This document shows positions 8,401 through 17,599 of a stretch of 43,399 nucleotides of DNA, in pieces (the stretch's first letter is position 1; every line of letters begins with the position of its first letter). The stretch lies in the NCBI GenBank assembly GCA_033816765.1, contig JAVSIV010000066.1, positions 1-43,399 on the forward strand. The letters are read 5' to 3'. This stretch comes from Nothopassalora personata. Its lineage: Eukaryota; Ascomycota; Dothideomycetes; Mycosphaerellales; Mycosphaerellaceae. The translations under genes and the position numbers were made by a program. A model generated the notes under the pieces. That model made no database searches. It saw only the letters and a program-made list of their open reading frames with translations, and had not been told where the DNA came from.

Positions 8401-8867
8401 TGCTTAAAGAGGGGGATAAGGTCTATCTCCTCACAAAAAACTTGAAAACAAGGAGACAGACCAAGAAGCTGGATCATGTCAAGGTCGGACCATTTTTCAT
8501 TGACAGAATCGTCGGACCAGTCAACTACCGCCTACGCCTACCACCCGACGCAAAGATCCACCCAGTCTTCCATGTTTCCAGGCTGGAACCCGCGGACGCC
8601 GAAACACCTTGCCAAGAGAACTTCCATTTCGAGCCGGAAGCAGAGAACGAATTCGAAGTCGAAAAAATCCTGAACAAGAAAGGTCAGCGATACCTTGTCA
8701 AGTGGAAAGGATACGACGAATCAGAAAATACCTGGGAACCGAGAGAGAACCTCAAGAATTGCCGGGTGCTCCTGATGGAGTACCTCCGACACCAGAAGAA
8801 ACCCGGAGCGAAGAAGGACCGTACAACCAGAAATCCGACGACACGTCGTATCCCTGATCGACCATGA
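5394..8867 (+). CDS. pol: Pol polyprotein: protease, RT, RNase H, integrase, chromodomain
   Basis: Complete Ty3/Gypsy Pol. Residues are numbered from an in-frame ATG at 5295; the ATG in ATGA at 5394 is Met34, and the true junction may instead be a -1 frameshift. Protease: DSG at 69-71. Reverse transcriptase about 270-480: D365 and the YMDD box 427-430 (D429, D430), with LPNIEE and FLGFIIS. RNase H: D577, E618, D644, D687. Integrase: His/Cys zinc finger near H757/H765 with C795-X2-C798, then D828, D894, E930 (D-X65-D-X35-E). GPY/F at about 1064-1083. Chromodomain about 1119-1165 (YLVKWKGY, NTWEP), which in chromoviruses reads histone marks and steers integration to heterochromatin. All catalytic residues are present and no stop interrupts it. 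Confidence 0.95.
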   Translation: MSDQRELCNTTQAQASTTVFRTKIIVNGQRTYAMIDSGASGNFASESFVKRHGLATRRKEEGYELIAVDGSSLPSVERETIPLPLAIQQHHEEITLDVTDMASHDIVLGMPWLRKHNPVIDWRRGVLRFEQCDCVIDIEPTQRQRSLVDEVRQLNRIQLAPTRRTEEPPSTGIDTDLGQLGHDITGTDGSNAPSKNTNISELDIPKEYRKWSRLFEEERGRDALPKHAPWDHKINIQPGKEPPWGPLYQMSEKELQTLREWLKEKLAKGWIQRSTSSAGAPCMFVPKPNGKLRLVQDYRKLNEITIKNRYPLPNIEEAQDRLTGSDWYTKIDLRDAFYAIRMAEGEEWKTAFRTRYGLYEFKVMPMGLTNAPASCQDLVNETLRDLLDVCVIAYMDDILVYTKGSLQEHIKQVQDVFERLTGAGFKTAPEKCEFHRKEVKFLGFIISTTGIAIDPAKTQSIREWPEPKSVKDVQSFLGLANYNRKFIKDYSKTAAPITMLTRKDVNWKWGKEQSDAFQRLKEQCVSAPTLRLFDGSKEVHIETDASDMAIGACLTQTHDGKRHPVAYYSRKMTTAEQNYDIHDKELLAIVAAMQHWRVYVEGPPKLTILSDHKNLTYFTTTKELTRRQARWSELLGQYKFEIKYTPGTENGRADALSRRSDYMEGKEPVQHKILKTNPDRSLSANTKEFNNIVRILRDTEEQFPISQGKYQVPKDREEECIRQHHDDPLYGHPGTTKTVDLIQRSFSFPQMRQKVLRYVKRCVHCQQNKAARHAKYGHLQFRTPPTKPWDEVTMDFITKLPISRDQVTEQPYDMILVMVDRLTKYTHFIAASETYTAEQLGYLILDRLIRYHGFPEVFITDRDKLFTSNYWKTLMGTIGIKHKLSTAYHPETDGQTERANQTLEQYLRHYINHTQDNWVSLLPMAQIALNNHKSETTSTTPFYANFGKDPNLFGEPGFHPQAERAIVTTDTLKEVHKEAQKAITDAQHKLSHQRQDGRKMAPLLKEGDKVYLLTKNLKTRRQTKKLDHVKVGPFFIDRIVGPVNYRLRLPPDAKIHPVFHVSRLEPADAETPCQENFHFEPEAENEFEVEKILNKKGQRYLVKWKGYDESENTWEPRENLKNCRVLLMEYLRHQKKPGAKKDRTTRNPTTRRIPDRP

Positions 8868-9312
8868 GCCCCCAGGTGTTAGGAGACAGGTGAAAGTCCA
8901 GCGACTCCTGCTGCTCCAGCTCCGACAAGGCTGCGGACTCCACAGCAATGGCCTCGTCGGCTCTCTGATCCACGAGCTCCATTTGCTTCCGAAGCCGCTC
9001 CTCCTTTGCGTATGCAGTGTTCAGAGTCTCCCGAGCACGCTCTTGAGCCTCGCGGGCCTCCTTAATCTGCCTCTCCAACTTCTTCTTCTCACCGATCAGA
9101 CGATCGAACTCGGAACGCGACACCTTCACGTCACAACGAACGTTGCGACGCACACACTCGTTGCACCGCCCCGACGACACGTGTACCTTGCACACGCGCG
9201 AATGCGCTCGACAGTTGGAACAAGACCGAACCATTATCTCTCCAAAACTTTCGATCGTTTCTGCTAACTTGAGGCGACGAGAGGTGCTGGATGAAGATGA
9301 CACCTTTGGCAT
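8752..9312 (-). CDS. Antisense accessory ORF: Zn2Cys6 cluster plus coiled coil, 186 aa
   Basis: Lies antisense between pol and the 3' LTR; its last 116 bases overlap the chromodomain end of pol on the other strand. Six Cys fit the fungal binuclear zinc cluster exactly: C31-X2-C34-X6-C41-X8-C50-X2-C53-X6-C60. The loop is less basic than in classical Gal4-type domains. About 67-135 is a charged heptad-like helix (EKKKLERQIKEAREAQERAR and onward), the usual dimerisation layout after such clusters. The C-terminal 45 residues are low in charge. No catalytic domain is seen. Homologues in the same antisense position are recognisable in D (24120-24631) and C (1048-1500) with diverged sequence but conserved Cys spacing, so a real protein is likely. 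Its function is unknown; DNA binding, perhaps of LTR or host promoters, is inference. Confidence 0.72.
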   Translation of the reverse strand: MPKVSSSSSTSRRLKLAETIESFGEIMVRSCSNCRAHSRVCKVHVSSGRCNECVRRNVRCDVKVSRSEFDRLIGEKKKLERQIKEAREAQERARETLNTAYAKEERLRKQMELVDQRADEAIAVESAALSELEQQESLDFHLSPNTWGLMVDQGYDVSSDFWLYGPSSLRVSSGVGGTPSGAPGNS

Positions 9313-9387
9313 GATGAGAACATGGACAAAGAAACGACGACGGCCGAGGCAACAGAGTTATGACCTCAGCTCGTGGCGAGCTAGGCT

Positions 9388-9400
9388 AAGAGGGGGATGG
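9388..9400 (+). other. Polypurine tract of element A
   Basis: AAGAGGGGGATGG sits directly before the 3' LTR. It is the expected plus-strand primer site spared by RNase H. Element D has AGAAGGGGGATGG in the same place. The stretch 9313-9387 between the antisense ORF start and this tract shows nothing else and would hold the antisense ORF's own 5' leader. Confidence 0.8.
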
Positions 9401-9926
9401 TGTTACGGATCGGATTGGGCCTGCAACCGCAAGCCAATCAGATACCTCACAGTTAAGCGGGCGCAGCCGCTGCAAAGTGTGTTACGGATCGGATTGGGCC
9501 TGCAACCGCAAGCCAATCAGATACCTCACAGTTAAGCGGGCGCAGCCGCTGCAAAGTGCTCTGCTGATCTGCTTGATCTGTCGAACAGATCAACAGATCA
9601 GAGCAGAGTACGACGCGAGACGATCTGCTGCTCTGTTTGATCTGTCGAACAGATCAACGGATTAAACAGATCAAGACTATGAATCTCCTTTGTATTTAGG
9701 AGCGCTGAGAATCCCTTATGGCTTCGAGGCGTTCAACTCACTGTTCAATATCACTGTTTGGAATACACCACAACCCAACCTCTGCCTCATTGTTTCTTGA
9801 GCCTTTGTAAGGTCAAGACACTACTGCTTCATCACTCTCCCTCAAACTTCCCATCGGCCCGAGAACAAACCCGATTGAGCTTGTCTTCTTGACTTGTGAT
9901 ATCATTAGGTTATACCAAACCTAACA
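9401..9926 (+). repeat. 3' LTR of element A (526 bp)
   Basis: Identical by eye to 2558-3083, including both copies of the 79-bp unit (9401-9479, 9480-9558). It is preceded by a polypurine tract and followed by the ACATG target duplication. Confidence 0.96.
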
Positions 9927-9931
9927 ACATG
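9927..9931. repeat. Target-site duplication ACATG of element A (right)
   Basis: Second copy of the duplicated target. Removing one copy plus element A restores the integrase coding sequence of element C. Confidence 0.95.
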
Positions 9932-12440
9932 TTTCTAATATAGGAATGAAGTGTACGTACTTTGTAAGTCTATTAACTATAACTAATATTATGTCGTATA
10001 GTTGTTTCGTAACTTAGTCTCTTAACGGTAGGAGTTTCGTAATAAAGTCTATTATAACTTCGTCCTATAGTTTTATTAGTAGTATCCCAAACTGTAGGTG
10101 ACCGTATTTTATATGTCTCGTAGCCTTATTTCGTTAATAGTACGCGCATTGCTTAATATAGCGTAGCACCTTTTACCTTCTCTATAGGAATGAGAAACTG
10201 CGCTATATTAGGTCTATTATTTTCGAAGTTCTAGGGTGCCTATATATTAGTCCGTCGTGATGTTGTCGTATACATTCTTCTTCTCGATCCTTAGGTACTT
10301 AGTATTTTCCTTACGATATAGGGAATTGTTCGTCCTTATCGCCTAGTATTCGTACGATGTTATTAAATTCTCTCGTGTTTACACTAAGACTTCCGTCGGG
10401 GTTTGTCTTTAATATTTTATGTTGTCCTAGTTCTTTTCCTTCTATATAGTCGCTTCTTCGGCTTAGCGCGTCGGCGCGGCTATTCTCTCGTCCTAGAGTA
10501 TATTTAATTTCGAACTTATACTGTCCTAGCAGCTCCGACTAGCGGGCTTGCCTTCGGGTAAGTTCTTTCGTCGTCGTGAAGTATATAAGATTCTTATAGT
10601 TAGAAAGAATCGTTAACTTCGGTAGGCCCTCGACATATACTCTCTAATATTGCATAGTAGTAACAATAGCTAGAAGCTCTTTATTATAGATGTCGTAGTT
10701 CTGTTCCGCTATAGTTATTTTCCGGGAGTAATAGGCTACTAGGTGTCTCTATCTATCGTATATCTACGTTAGACACGCGCCTATTACTATATTAGACGCA
10801 TCGGTCTCGATATAGACTTCCTTACTACTATCGAATAGTCGAAGCGTAGGGGCTAAAGCACATTGTTCCTTAAGTTTCTTAAATGCTTTAATCTGTTCCT
10901 TTCCCTATTTCTAAGTAACGTCTTTCCTCGTAAGCATCGTTATTAGTGCTGCTGTCCTTACGTAGTCCTTAATGAATTTCCGGTTGTAGTTCGCTAGTCT
11001 AAGGAATAATTATACGTCCTTAACTGTTTTTAGCTCCGGCTATTCTCTAACTAACTGTTTATCGTAGGGTCGATCGTTATCCCTATAGTACTAATAATAA
11101 AGCCTAAGAATTTAACTTCTTTCTTATAGAATTCGCATTTCTCGGGTGCCGTCTTAAATCCTAATTGCGTAAGTCGTTCGAAGACGTCCTAGACTTGTCT
11201 TATGTGCTCCTATAGGGATCCTTTCGTGTAGACTAGTATATCGTCTATATAGGCGATAACGCATACGTCGAGTAGGTCTCTAAGTGTTTCGTTAATAAGG
11301 TCCTAGTAGGATGCGGGTGCGTTAGTTAATCCTATTAGTATAACTAAGAATTCGTAGAGTCCGTATCTTGTTCTAAAAGCGGTTTTCTATTCTTCTCCTT
11401 CTACTATTCGTATAGTATAGAAGGTATCTCGTAGGTTAATCTTCGTATACTAGTCCGATCCGGTTAATCTATCTTATGCTTCTTCGATGTTAGGTAGCGG
11501 GTATCGGTTCTTAATCGTAATCTCGTTTAACTTCCTATAGTCTTATACGAGTCGCAACTTCCCGTTTACTTTTAGAACGAATATGTATAGAGTTCCTACA
11601 CTTAAGGTAGATCTTCTTATCTATCCTTTAGCTAGCTTCTCCTTTAGCTATTCTCGTAGGGTCTATAGCTCTTTCTTAGACATTTAATATAGGGGTCCCT
11701 ATAGAGGCTCTTTCCCTAGCTAAATGTTAATCTTATAATCCTATAGGCGGTGCTTAGGTAAGGCGGTTTTGCCTCTCTCCTCTTTAAAGAGTCGCGACCA
11801 CTTGCGATATTCCTTAGGAATACTTAACTCTAAGATGTTAGTATTCTTCGATAGTGCGTTACTTCTATTACTTCTAGTAACTTTATAACCCGGCGGCCCT
11901 ACGCTAGTGTCTATCCCGGTCGAAGGTGGTTCTTCTATCCTTCTATTTAGCGTAAGCTCGAATGCGTTAAGCTGTTTCCTTATCTTATCTACTATCGTCC
12001 GCTATCGATACGTAGGCTAAATGTCGATAACGCAGTCGCATTCCCTAAATGTAAGTACTCCTCTTCTCTAGTCGATTACTAGATTATGCTTTCTTAACTA
12101 AGGCATACCTAATACTATGTTATAACTAGCTATATTAGTAACATCTAAGGTAATATTCTCGTAGTACTATTAGATAGCTAGTAGCAATAGTGTCGTCTCC
12201 TATTCTACGCTAGGTAACGATAATCCGTTTACCGCGATTAACTCGTAACCCTATTTCTTCTTTAGGGTAGCGAACCCGTTTCTTCTTACGAAAGACTCGG
12301 AGATAAAATTCCCCGCTGCTCCTAAGTCGATTATAACACTAGTCTTATGTCCGTTAACGATTGCTTATGTCTAGAAAACTGTGTTTAATGTCGATGCGTA
12401 AGCCTAAGTGTTGTATAACTCCCTTTAGTTGCTTATTCCT
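9932..12440 (-). pseudogene. Element C pol, 5' part (protease to integrase core)
   Basis: The reverse complement aligns with intact pol from about 5400 to 7890. The RT active site is at about 11230-11262 and reads YIDD instead of YMDD, because ATG became ATA by RIP. The protease site near 12318-12350 reads IDLGA in place of IDSGA. RNase H and integrase zinc-finger regions follow in order toward 9932. Dense TAG/TAA codons make it dead. It joins 2552 through the element A insertion. Confidence 0.87.
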
Positions 12441-13065
12441 AGGGAGTTAATCCTTTTCCCAAATAGTATGTAGTTCGCTGTACTTCGTGCCTAGAGGCTT
12501 CGGCTAGAACCTGTAGCCCGTTGCCCTATATCTACACTTGTAGTCTATTGCGTTCCTAGATCTTCTACGATTCTAAGTAGAGAGCCCGTACGTACTATAC
12601 TGCTATTCGTAGTTCGTTTAAGACGAAAGTTCCTACTAGTGTTAGGTATCCGGTACCTGTTATTCGGCTTCCTATAGGTAGTCGTTCGATAACCGCTTTA
12701 GCTAAGTTCTTAGTATTGTTCATAGTTAGGTAGCCCTATACTATGCCCCTTATTATGTCGAGTATCTTGTCGAATTCGTTAGGGTTTAGGTATCGTTTCC
12801 CTAAGAACTTTAGTAGGAATTCCTCGTGCCTTCGTTAGAGGTAGATAATTAACTTATAGAGTTTCTTTAGCGCATCTACCGTAAATGTATATACTTCGTT
12901 TTCGTTATCGGTATCGCTCTCTTCTTCTTCGGATAAGTCCTCGCTTAACTCCTCCGGTACGTAATCTTCTTCGATAGTATCTAGTTCGTTTGTTTATTGT
13001 TCTAGTGCTAGTAACTAGCGTCTATTCTACTCTAGATCCTGGTTTTCTTTATTGTCGTTATCGAA
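12430..13065 (-). pseudogene. Element C gag, C-terminal part
   Basis: The reverse complement matches the acidic Gag tail of A (the counterpart of intact positions about 4750-5395), including the E/D/S-rich region at about 12900-12990. The gag-pol junction is preserved, with GGGAAAA at 12454-12460 (minus strand) and its stem arms. The homology stops abruptly at 13065, where the sequence turns head-to-head into element D gag. RIP-degraded. Confidence 0.75.
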
Positions 13066-13070
13066 GTAAG

Positions 13071-13400
13071 TGTTACGGATCGATCCGGAGAAGCTCCAGC
13101 CAACCAATCGATGCCTACACACTAGTGGAAGGATCCGATATGCAGAGTGCTCTCTCCGATCTGCGTGCTCTGTAACAGAGCAGAGAGAGCAGGACAGATC
13201 AACTGATCCGACTGATCAGTCACGCCAAGACATGGCACTATATAGACGACGCTTCTTTACGAGTATAGATATGAGCCTCGTGCTCAACTCATTTTAAGTA
13301 TACACCATATACTGTTTGGAACCACTACCTTCATAACTGATTGAGACATCCCTGCAAAGATCCAAGCCCGAGTTGTGATAACGTACAGCGGTTCCTAACA
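13071..13400 (+). repeat. Solo LTR of a related Gypsy family, 330 bp
   Basis: Begins TGTTACGGATCG and ends TTCCTAACA, flanked by GTAAG at 13066-13070 and 13401-13405. It is a lone LTR left by LTR-LTR recombination. The terminal bases match element A LTRs, but length and interior differ, so it is another subfamily. It keeps CpA/TpG and is young. Near its start, CGG-N6-CCG (13077-13088) is a perfect palindrome of the type bound by some Zn2Cys6 dimers. Confidence 0.92.
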
Positions 13401-13408
13401 GTAAGATT
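13395..13408. repeat. 14-bp target-site duplication (left) of the 13.4-kb insertion
   Basis: CTAACAGTAAGATT here is repeated at 14174-14187. It includes the last six bases of the solo LTR and that LTR's own GTAAG duplication, so this insertion happened after the LTR element arrived. Confidence 0.85.
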
Positions 13409-14173
13409 GTCGTCCTATAGAGAGCGCCTTCACGCGGCGGACGACGTAAGTATCTTCGTTACGACGAAGAGAAACTAAGACTCTCTCTCTCGAAAAATAC
13501 AAGCCTACTCGACTCGAAACAAGAAAAGACAGGTCGGACGAACCGAACGAACGAGATACGCTCAAAATCTACAAACAAGAACTCCGGAACTGCGAGAAGG
13601 GAAAGCGACGTACATAGCGCACACGTCGCTCGAACAACGAAGGCGCTGTCTACCTGTCGTCCCGGCAAACCACGTAAACTGCCGGCTGGAACCAAGAGAG
13701 GCGTTTAGGGGCGCAAACCACGTATACTGCACGGCTGGAACCAAGAGAGGCCGAGGGGGGACGACAGCGAGGCCACTGCGACCGAGGAGCTACACTCGAG
13801 ACCGGAGAACGCGACTGGATTGAAACAGAGGCAACGGGTGTTTCTTGGGATTTTGCTCGGTGCGTACGGGTACGGCCGGCTTGGCTTTTTAAAACAAGAA
13901 CGAGACACGGGCGCAAAACTTGTCTCGCCCGGGGCAAGGCGACAAACCGCAATTCTCGACAAGACACGACTACCGGGTACGCGCGTACTACGCCGCAATA
14001 TATTCGATTTACGGTTCGAATAGCGAGCGTTGCTCGCATCTTTTAAGGAGTTTTTACGTCCGGGGTACGACGGGGCTTTTCTCCTTCTCTCAAATTTTGG
14101 TCTCGTTCTCGAGACCCGTGTTGCATAGTCTTTGACTCAAATAGCACGTTAATGGAATAATCAATCAATCAAA
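13409..14173 (+). mobile_element. Non-LTR-type retroposed insertion (5'-truncated LINE or SINE), 765 bp
   Basis: Flanked by a 14-bp duplication and ending in a short (TCAA)n-like 3' tail (AATCAATCAATCAAA), the marks of target-primed reverse transcription. The last 84-88 bases recur, inverted and with their own 10-bp duplication, at 29725-29808. It keeps CpA/TpG, so it is young. It contains a near-repeat of 49 bp (from about 13664 and 13713; CAAACCACGTA, GGCTGGAACCAAGAGAGG). Open frames on the minus strand show no recognisable domain and are probably fortuitous. No reverse transcriptase is seen, as expected for a 5'-truncated LINE or a non-autonomous element. Confidence 0.75.
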
Positions 14174-14187
14174 CTAACAGTAAGATT
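14174..14187. repeat. 14-bp target-site duplication (right)
   Basis: Second copy of CTAACAGTAAGATT, directly after the TCAA-type tail. Element D gag sequence resumes just beyond it. Confidence 0.85.
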
Positions 14188-15042
14188 CGTCTATGGACTA
14201 CGAGATCGAATCCGAGTCTCGAAATGGTTATAGAAGCCTTTATTAGCGATTCTGTTACTAAGACTCGTATTAACTTTACTACGCCGCGAAGTTAGGTGTA
14301 GGGTATTAGCCTTAGTAACTACGAGGAACCCTAGGAGCGACGTATAGGCAAAACGCTACGCTCCGAGAAGTAGACATCGACGAATCCTACTTCGACGAAG
14401 ATAGAAGCGATAAGGAAAATCAGGACCTAGGATAGAACGGATTATAGTTACTAGAACCATAGGAAGAAAGTTAAGAAACCACCGGGCTAAACACTATTAA
14501 AGAAGACTAGGATCCGGAAGAATTAAGCGAAGAAGATTCCTCCGAAGGAGAAGGGAGCGACACTAACGACGACAACGAATAACTTACCTTTACGGTAGAT
14601 ACACCTAAGAAACTGTACGACATAATTATCTACCTATAAAGAAGGCACGAGGAATTCCTACCTAAGATAGGCGGACGAAGGAGGCTACACTCCATTAAGT
14701 TTAATAAGACACTCGATACCCTACGAGGCATAGCCTAGGGATACCCACTTATAGAAATAACCGAGAATCTAGTAACCGCCGTTATAGAACGACTACCGAT
14801 AGGAAGCCGAATTATAGGAACCGGATATCTTATACCGTTAGGAACATTTATATCGAATGAATTACGTAACATAGTGCAACACGTACGCGCACTCTACTTA
14901 GAAACGTAGAAGATCTAGGAACGTAATAGACTATAAGTATAGACATAGGGTAACGGGCTATAGGTTCTAGCCGAAGCCTCTAGGCACGAAGTATAGCGAA
15001 CTATATACTATTCGGGAAAAGGATTAGCTCCCTAGGAATAAG
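14188..15042 (+). pseudogene. Element D gag, C-terminal part
   Basis: Aligns with intact gag from about 4555 to its stop (TACGAGATCGAATCCGA..., the acidic stretch, ...AAAGGGAGTTATG). The N-terminal half, zinc knuckle, priming site and 5' LTR are missing; the sequence abuts inverted element C gag across the solo-LTR and non-LTR insertions. The ATGA junction has become ATAA by RIP. The GGGAAAA heptamer at 15014-15020 is intact. Confidence 0.8.
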
Positions 15043-17265
15043 CGACTAAAGGGAGTTATGCAATACTTAGGCTTACGTATCGACATTAAGCACAGTTTTC
15101 TAAACATAAGCAATCGTTAACGGACATAAGACTAGTGTTATAATCGACTTAGGAGTAGCGGGGAATTTTATCTCTGAGTCTTTTATAAGAAGAAATAGGT
15201 TAGCTACCCTAAAGAAGAAATAGGGTTACGAGTTAATCGCGGTAAACGGATTACCGTTACCTAGCGTAGAATAGGAGACGACACTATTGCTACTAGCTAT
15301 CTAATAGTACTACGAGAATATTACCTTAGATGTTACTAATATAGCTAGTTATAATATAGTATTAGGTATGCCTTAGTTAAGAAAGCATAATCTAGTAATT
15401 GACTAGAGAAGAGGAGTACTTACATTTAGGGAATGCGATTGCGTTATCGACATTTAGCCTACGTAGTAGTAGCGTTCACTTATAGATAAGGCAAGCAAAT
15501 AGCTAAAGGAGATATAGCTTACGCCAAATAGAAGGATAGAAGAACTACCTTCGACCAGGATAGACACTAGCGTAGGGCCGCCGGGTTACGAAGTTACTAG
15601 AAGTAATAGAAGTAACGCACTATCGAAGAATACTAACATCTTAGAGTCAAGTATTCCTAAGGAGTATCGTAAGTAGTCGCGACTGTTTAAAGAGGAGAGA
15701 GGCAAAACCGCCTTACCTAATTACCGCCTATAGGATTACAAGATTAACATTTAGCTAGGGAAAGAGCCTCTATAGGGACCCCTATATTAAATGTCTAAGA
15801 AAGAGCTATAGACCCTACGAGAATAGCTAAAGGAGAAGCTAGCTAAAGGATAGATAAGAAGATCTACCTCGAGTGTAGGAACTCTATATATATTCGTTCT
15901 AAAAGCAAACGGGAAGTTACGACTCGTACAAGACTATAGGAAGTTAAACGAGATTACGATTAAGAACCGATACCCGCTACCTAACATCGAAGAAGCATAA
16001 GATAGATTAACCGGATCGGACTAGTATACGAAGATTAACCTACGAGATACCTTCTATACTATACGAATAGTAGAAGGAGAAGAATAGAAAACCGTTTTTA
16101 GAACAAGATACGGACTCTACGAATTCTTAGTTATGCTAATAGGATTAACTAACGCACCCGCATCCTACTAGGACCTTATTAACGAAACACTTAGAGACCT
16201 ACTCGACGTATACGTTATCGCCTATATAGACGATATACTAGTCTATACGAAAGGATCCCTATAGGAGCACATAAAACAAGTCTAGGACGTCTTCGAACGA
16301 CTTACGCAGTTAGGATTTAAGACAGCACCCGAGAAATACGAATTCTATAAGAAAGAAGTTAAATTCTTAGGCTTTATTATTAGTACTATAGGGATAACAA
16401 TCGACCCTACGAAGACACAGTTAATTAGAGAATAGCTAGAACTAAAAACAGTTAAGGACGTACAATCATTCCTTAGACTAGCGAACTATAACCGGAAATT
16501 CATTAAGGACTACGTAAAGACAGTAGCACTAATAACGATACTTATAAGGAAAGACATTACCTAGAAATAGGGAAAGGAACAGATTAAAGCGTTTAAGAAA
16601 CTTAAGAAACAATACGCTTTAGCCCCTACGCTTCGACTATTCGATAGTAGTAAGGAAGTCCACATCGAGACCGATACGTCCGATATAGCAATAGGCGCGT
16701 GTCTAACATAGACACACGATAGGCAGAGACACCTAGTAGCCTATTACTCCCGGAAAATGACTATAGCGGAATAGAACTACAACATCTATAATAAAGAGCT
16801 TCTAGCTATTATTGCTACTATGTAATATTAGAGAGTATATGTCGAGGGCCTACCGAAGTTAACGATTCTTTCTAACTATAAGAATCTTACGTACTTCACG
16901 ACGACGAAAGAACTTACCCGAAGGCAAGCCCGCTAGTCGGAGCTACTAGGACAGTATAAGTTCGAAATTAAATATACTCTAGGACGAGAGAATGGCCGCG
17001 CCGACGCGCTAAGCCAAAGAAGCGACTACATAGAAGGAAAAGAACTAGTGTAACATAAGATATTAAAGACAAACCCCGACGGAAGTCTTAGTACTAACAT
17101 AAGAGAATTTAATAATATCGTACGGATATTAGGCGATAGGGACGAACAATTCCCTATATCGTAAGGAAAATACTAGGTACTAAAGGATCGAGAAGAAGAA
17201 TGTATACGATAACATTACGACGGACCAACTTATAGATACCCTAGAACTTCGAAAACAATAGACCT
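15020..17265 (+). pseudogene. Element D pol, first part (protease, RT, RNase H, integrase N-terminus)
   Basis: Aligns in order with intact pol 5390-7614. The RT box at about 16222-16245 reads IDD (ATGGAC became ATAGAC). The protease region at about 15137-15160 reads IDLGV, and the RNase H region (ETDTSD) is at about 16660. Stops are almost all TAG. At 17261-17265 (GACCT) it is cut by Copia element K and continues at 22880. Confidence 0.9.
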
Positions 17266-17512
17266 TGTTAAGTTGAGACCTAATAGGATACGTAGTTAGC
17301 AGCGGAGTGGAGTAAGAGATTAATCTTCAACTAGCTAATAGCTATAGGGCATGTAGCAATATATTAGGAACCAATGTGTAAATTGTGTTAGATGTCTATC
17401 TAAGCTAAAGGGGAAAGAAGGTGTCTTCCGATAAGCTAAGTTATCGTAGATGCCTTAGGCTATTAGATTACAACCTAACTGTTAGCTCCCCCTAAGATGC
17501 TACATCGTAATA
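17266..17512 (-). repeat. Element K 3' LTR (left in window), 247 bp
   Basis: Pairs with 22633-22879. About a dozen differences, nearly all C/T or G/A at CpA/TpG sites and going in both directions, plus one G/T. This indicates RIP acting separately on each LTR after insertion. The inner end reads GTAATA in place of TTAACA. Confidence 0.9.
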
Positions 17513-17599
17513 CTCCTACTTATGTTACATGGGAGGTTATAGTCTGCTCTTCTCCTGTTAGTAGTATTTAGACCTCTATAACAGGTTGAGCTAGCTTAC

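Larger units (their letters stand above)
2558..9926 (+). mobile_element. Intact Ty3/Gypsy chromovirus (element A), 7369 bp
   Basis: A complete LTR retrotransposon: 526-bp LTRs that are identical by eye, 5-bp target duplication, priming site, gag, pol and polypurine tract. Pol order is PR-RT-RH-IN-chromodomain, which places it among fungal chromoviruses. Self-priming (see PBS) further suggests the Tf1/sushi style. Identical LTRs, open ORFs and retained CpA/TpG show that it inserted recently and has not been through RIP. It landed in the integrase gene of an older relative (C) in the opposite orientation. It also carries an antisense ORF near the 3' end. It appears structurally competent for transposition. 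Confidence 0.97.

Noticed and set aside
12990..13297. Small plus-strand open frames
   Set aside because: They run over the boundary of the solo LTR and have no coding character.
13459..14135. Minus- and plus-strand open frames in the 765-bp insertion
   Set aside because: Several overlapping frames, Arg/Ser-rich, without domains; typical of unselected GC-rich sequence.
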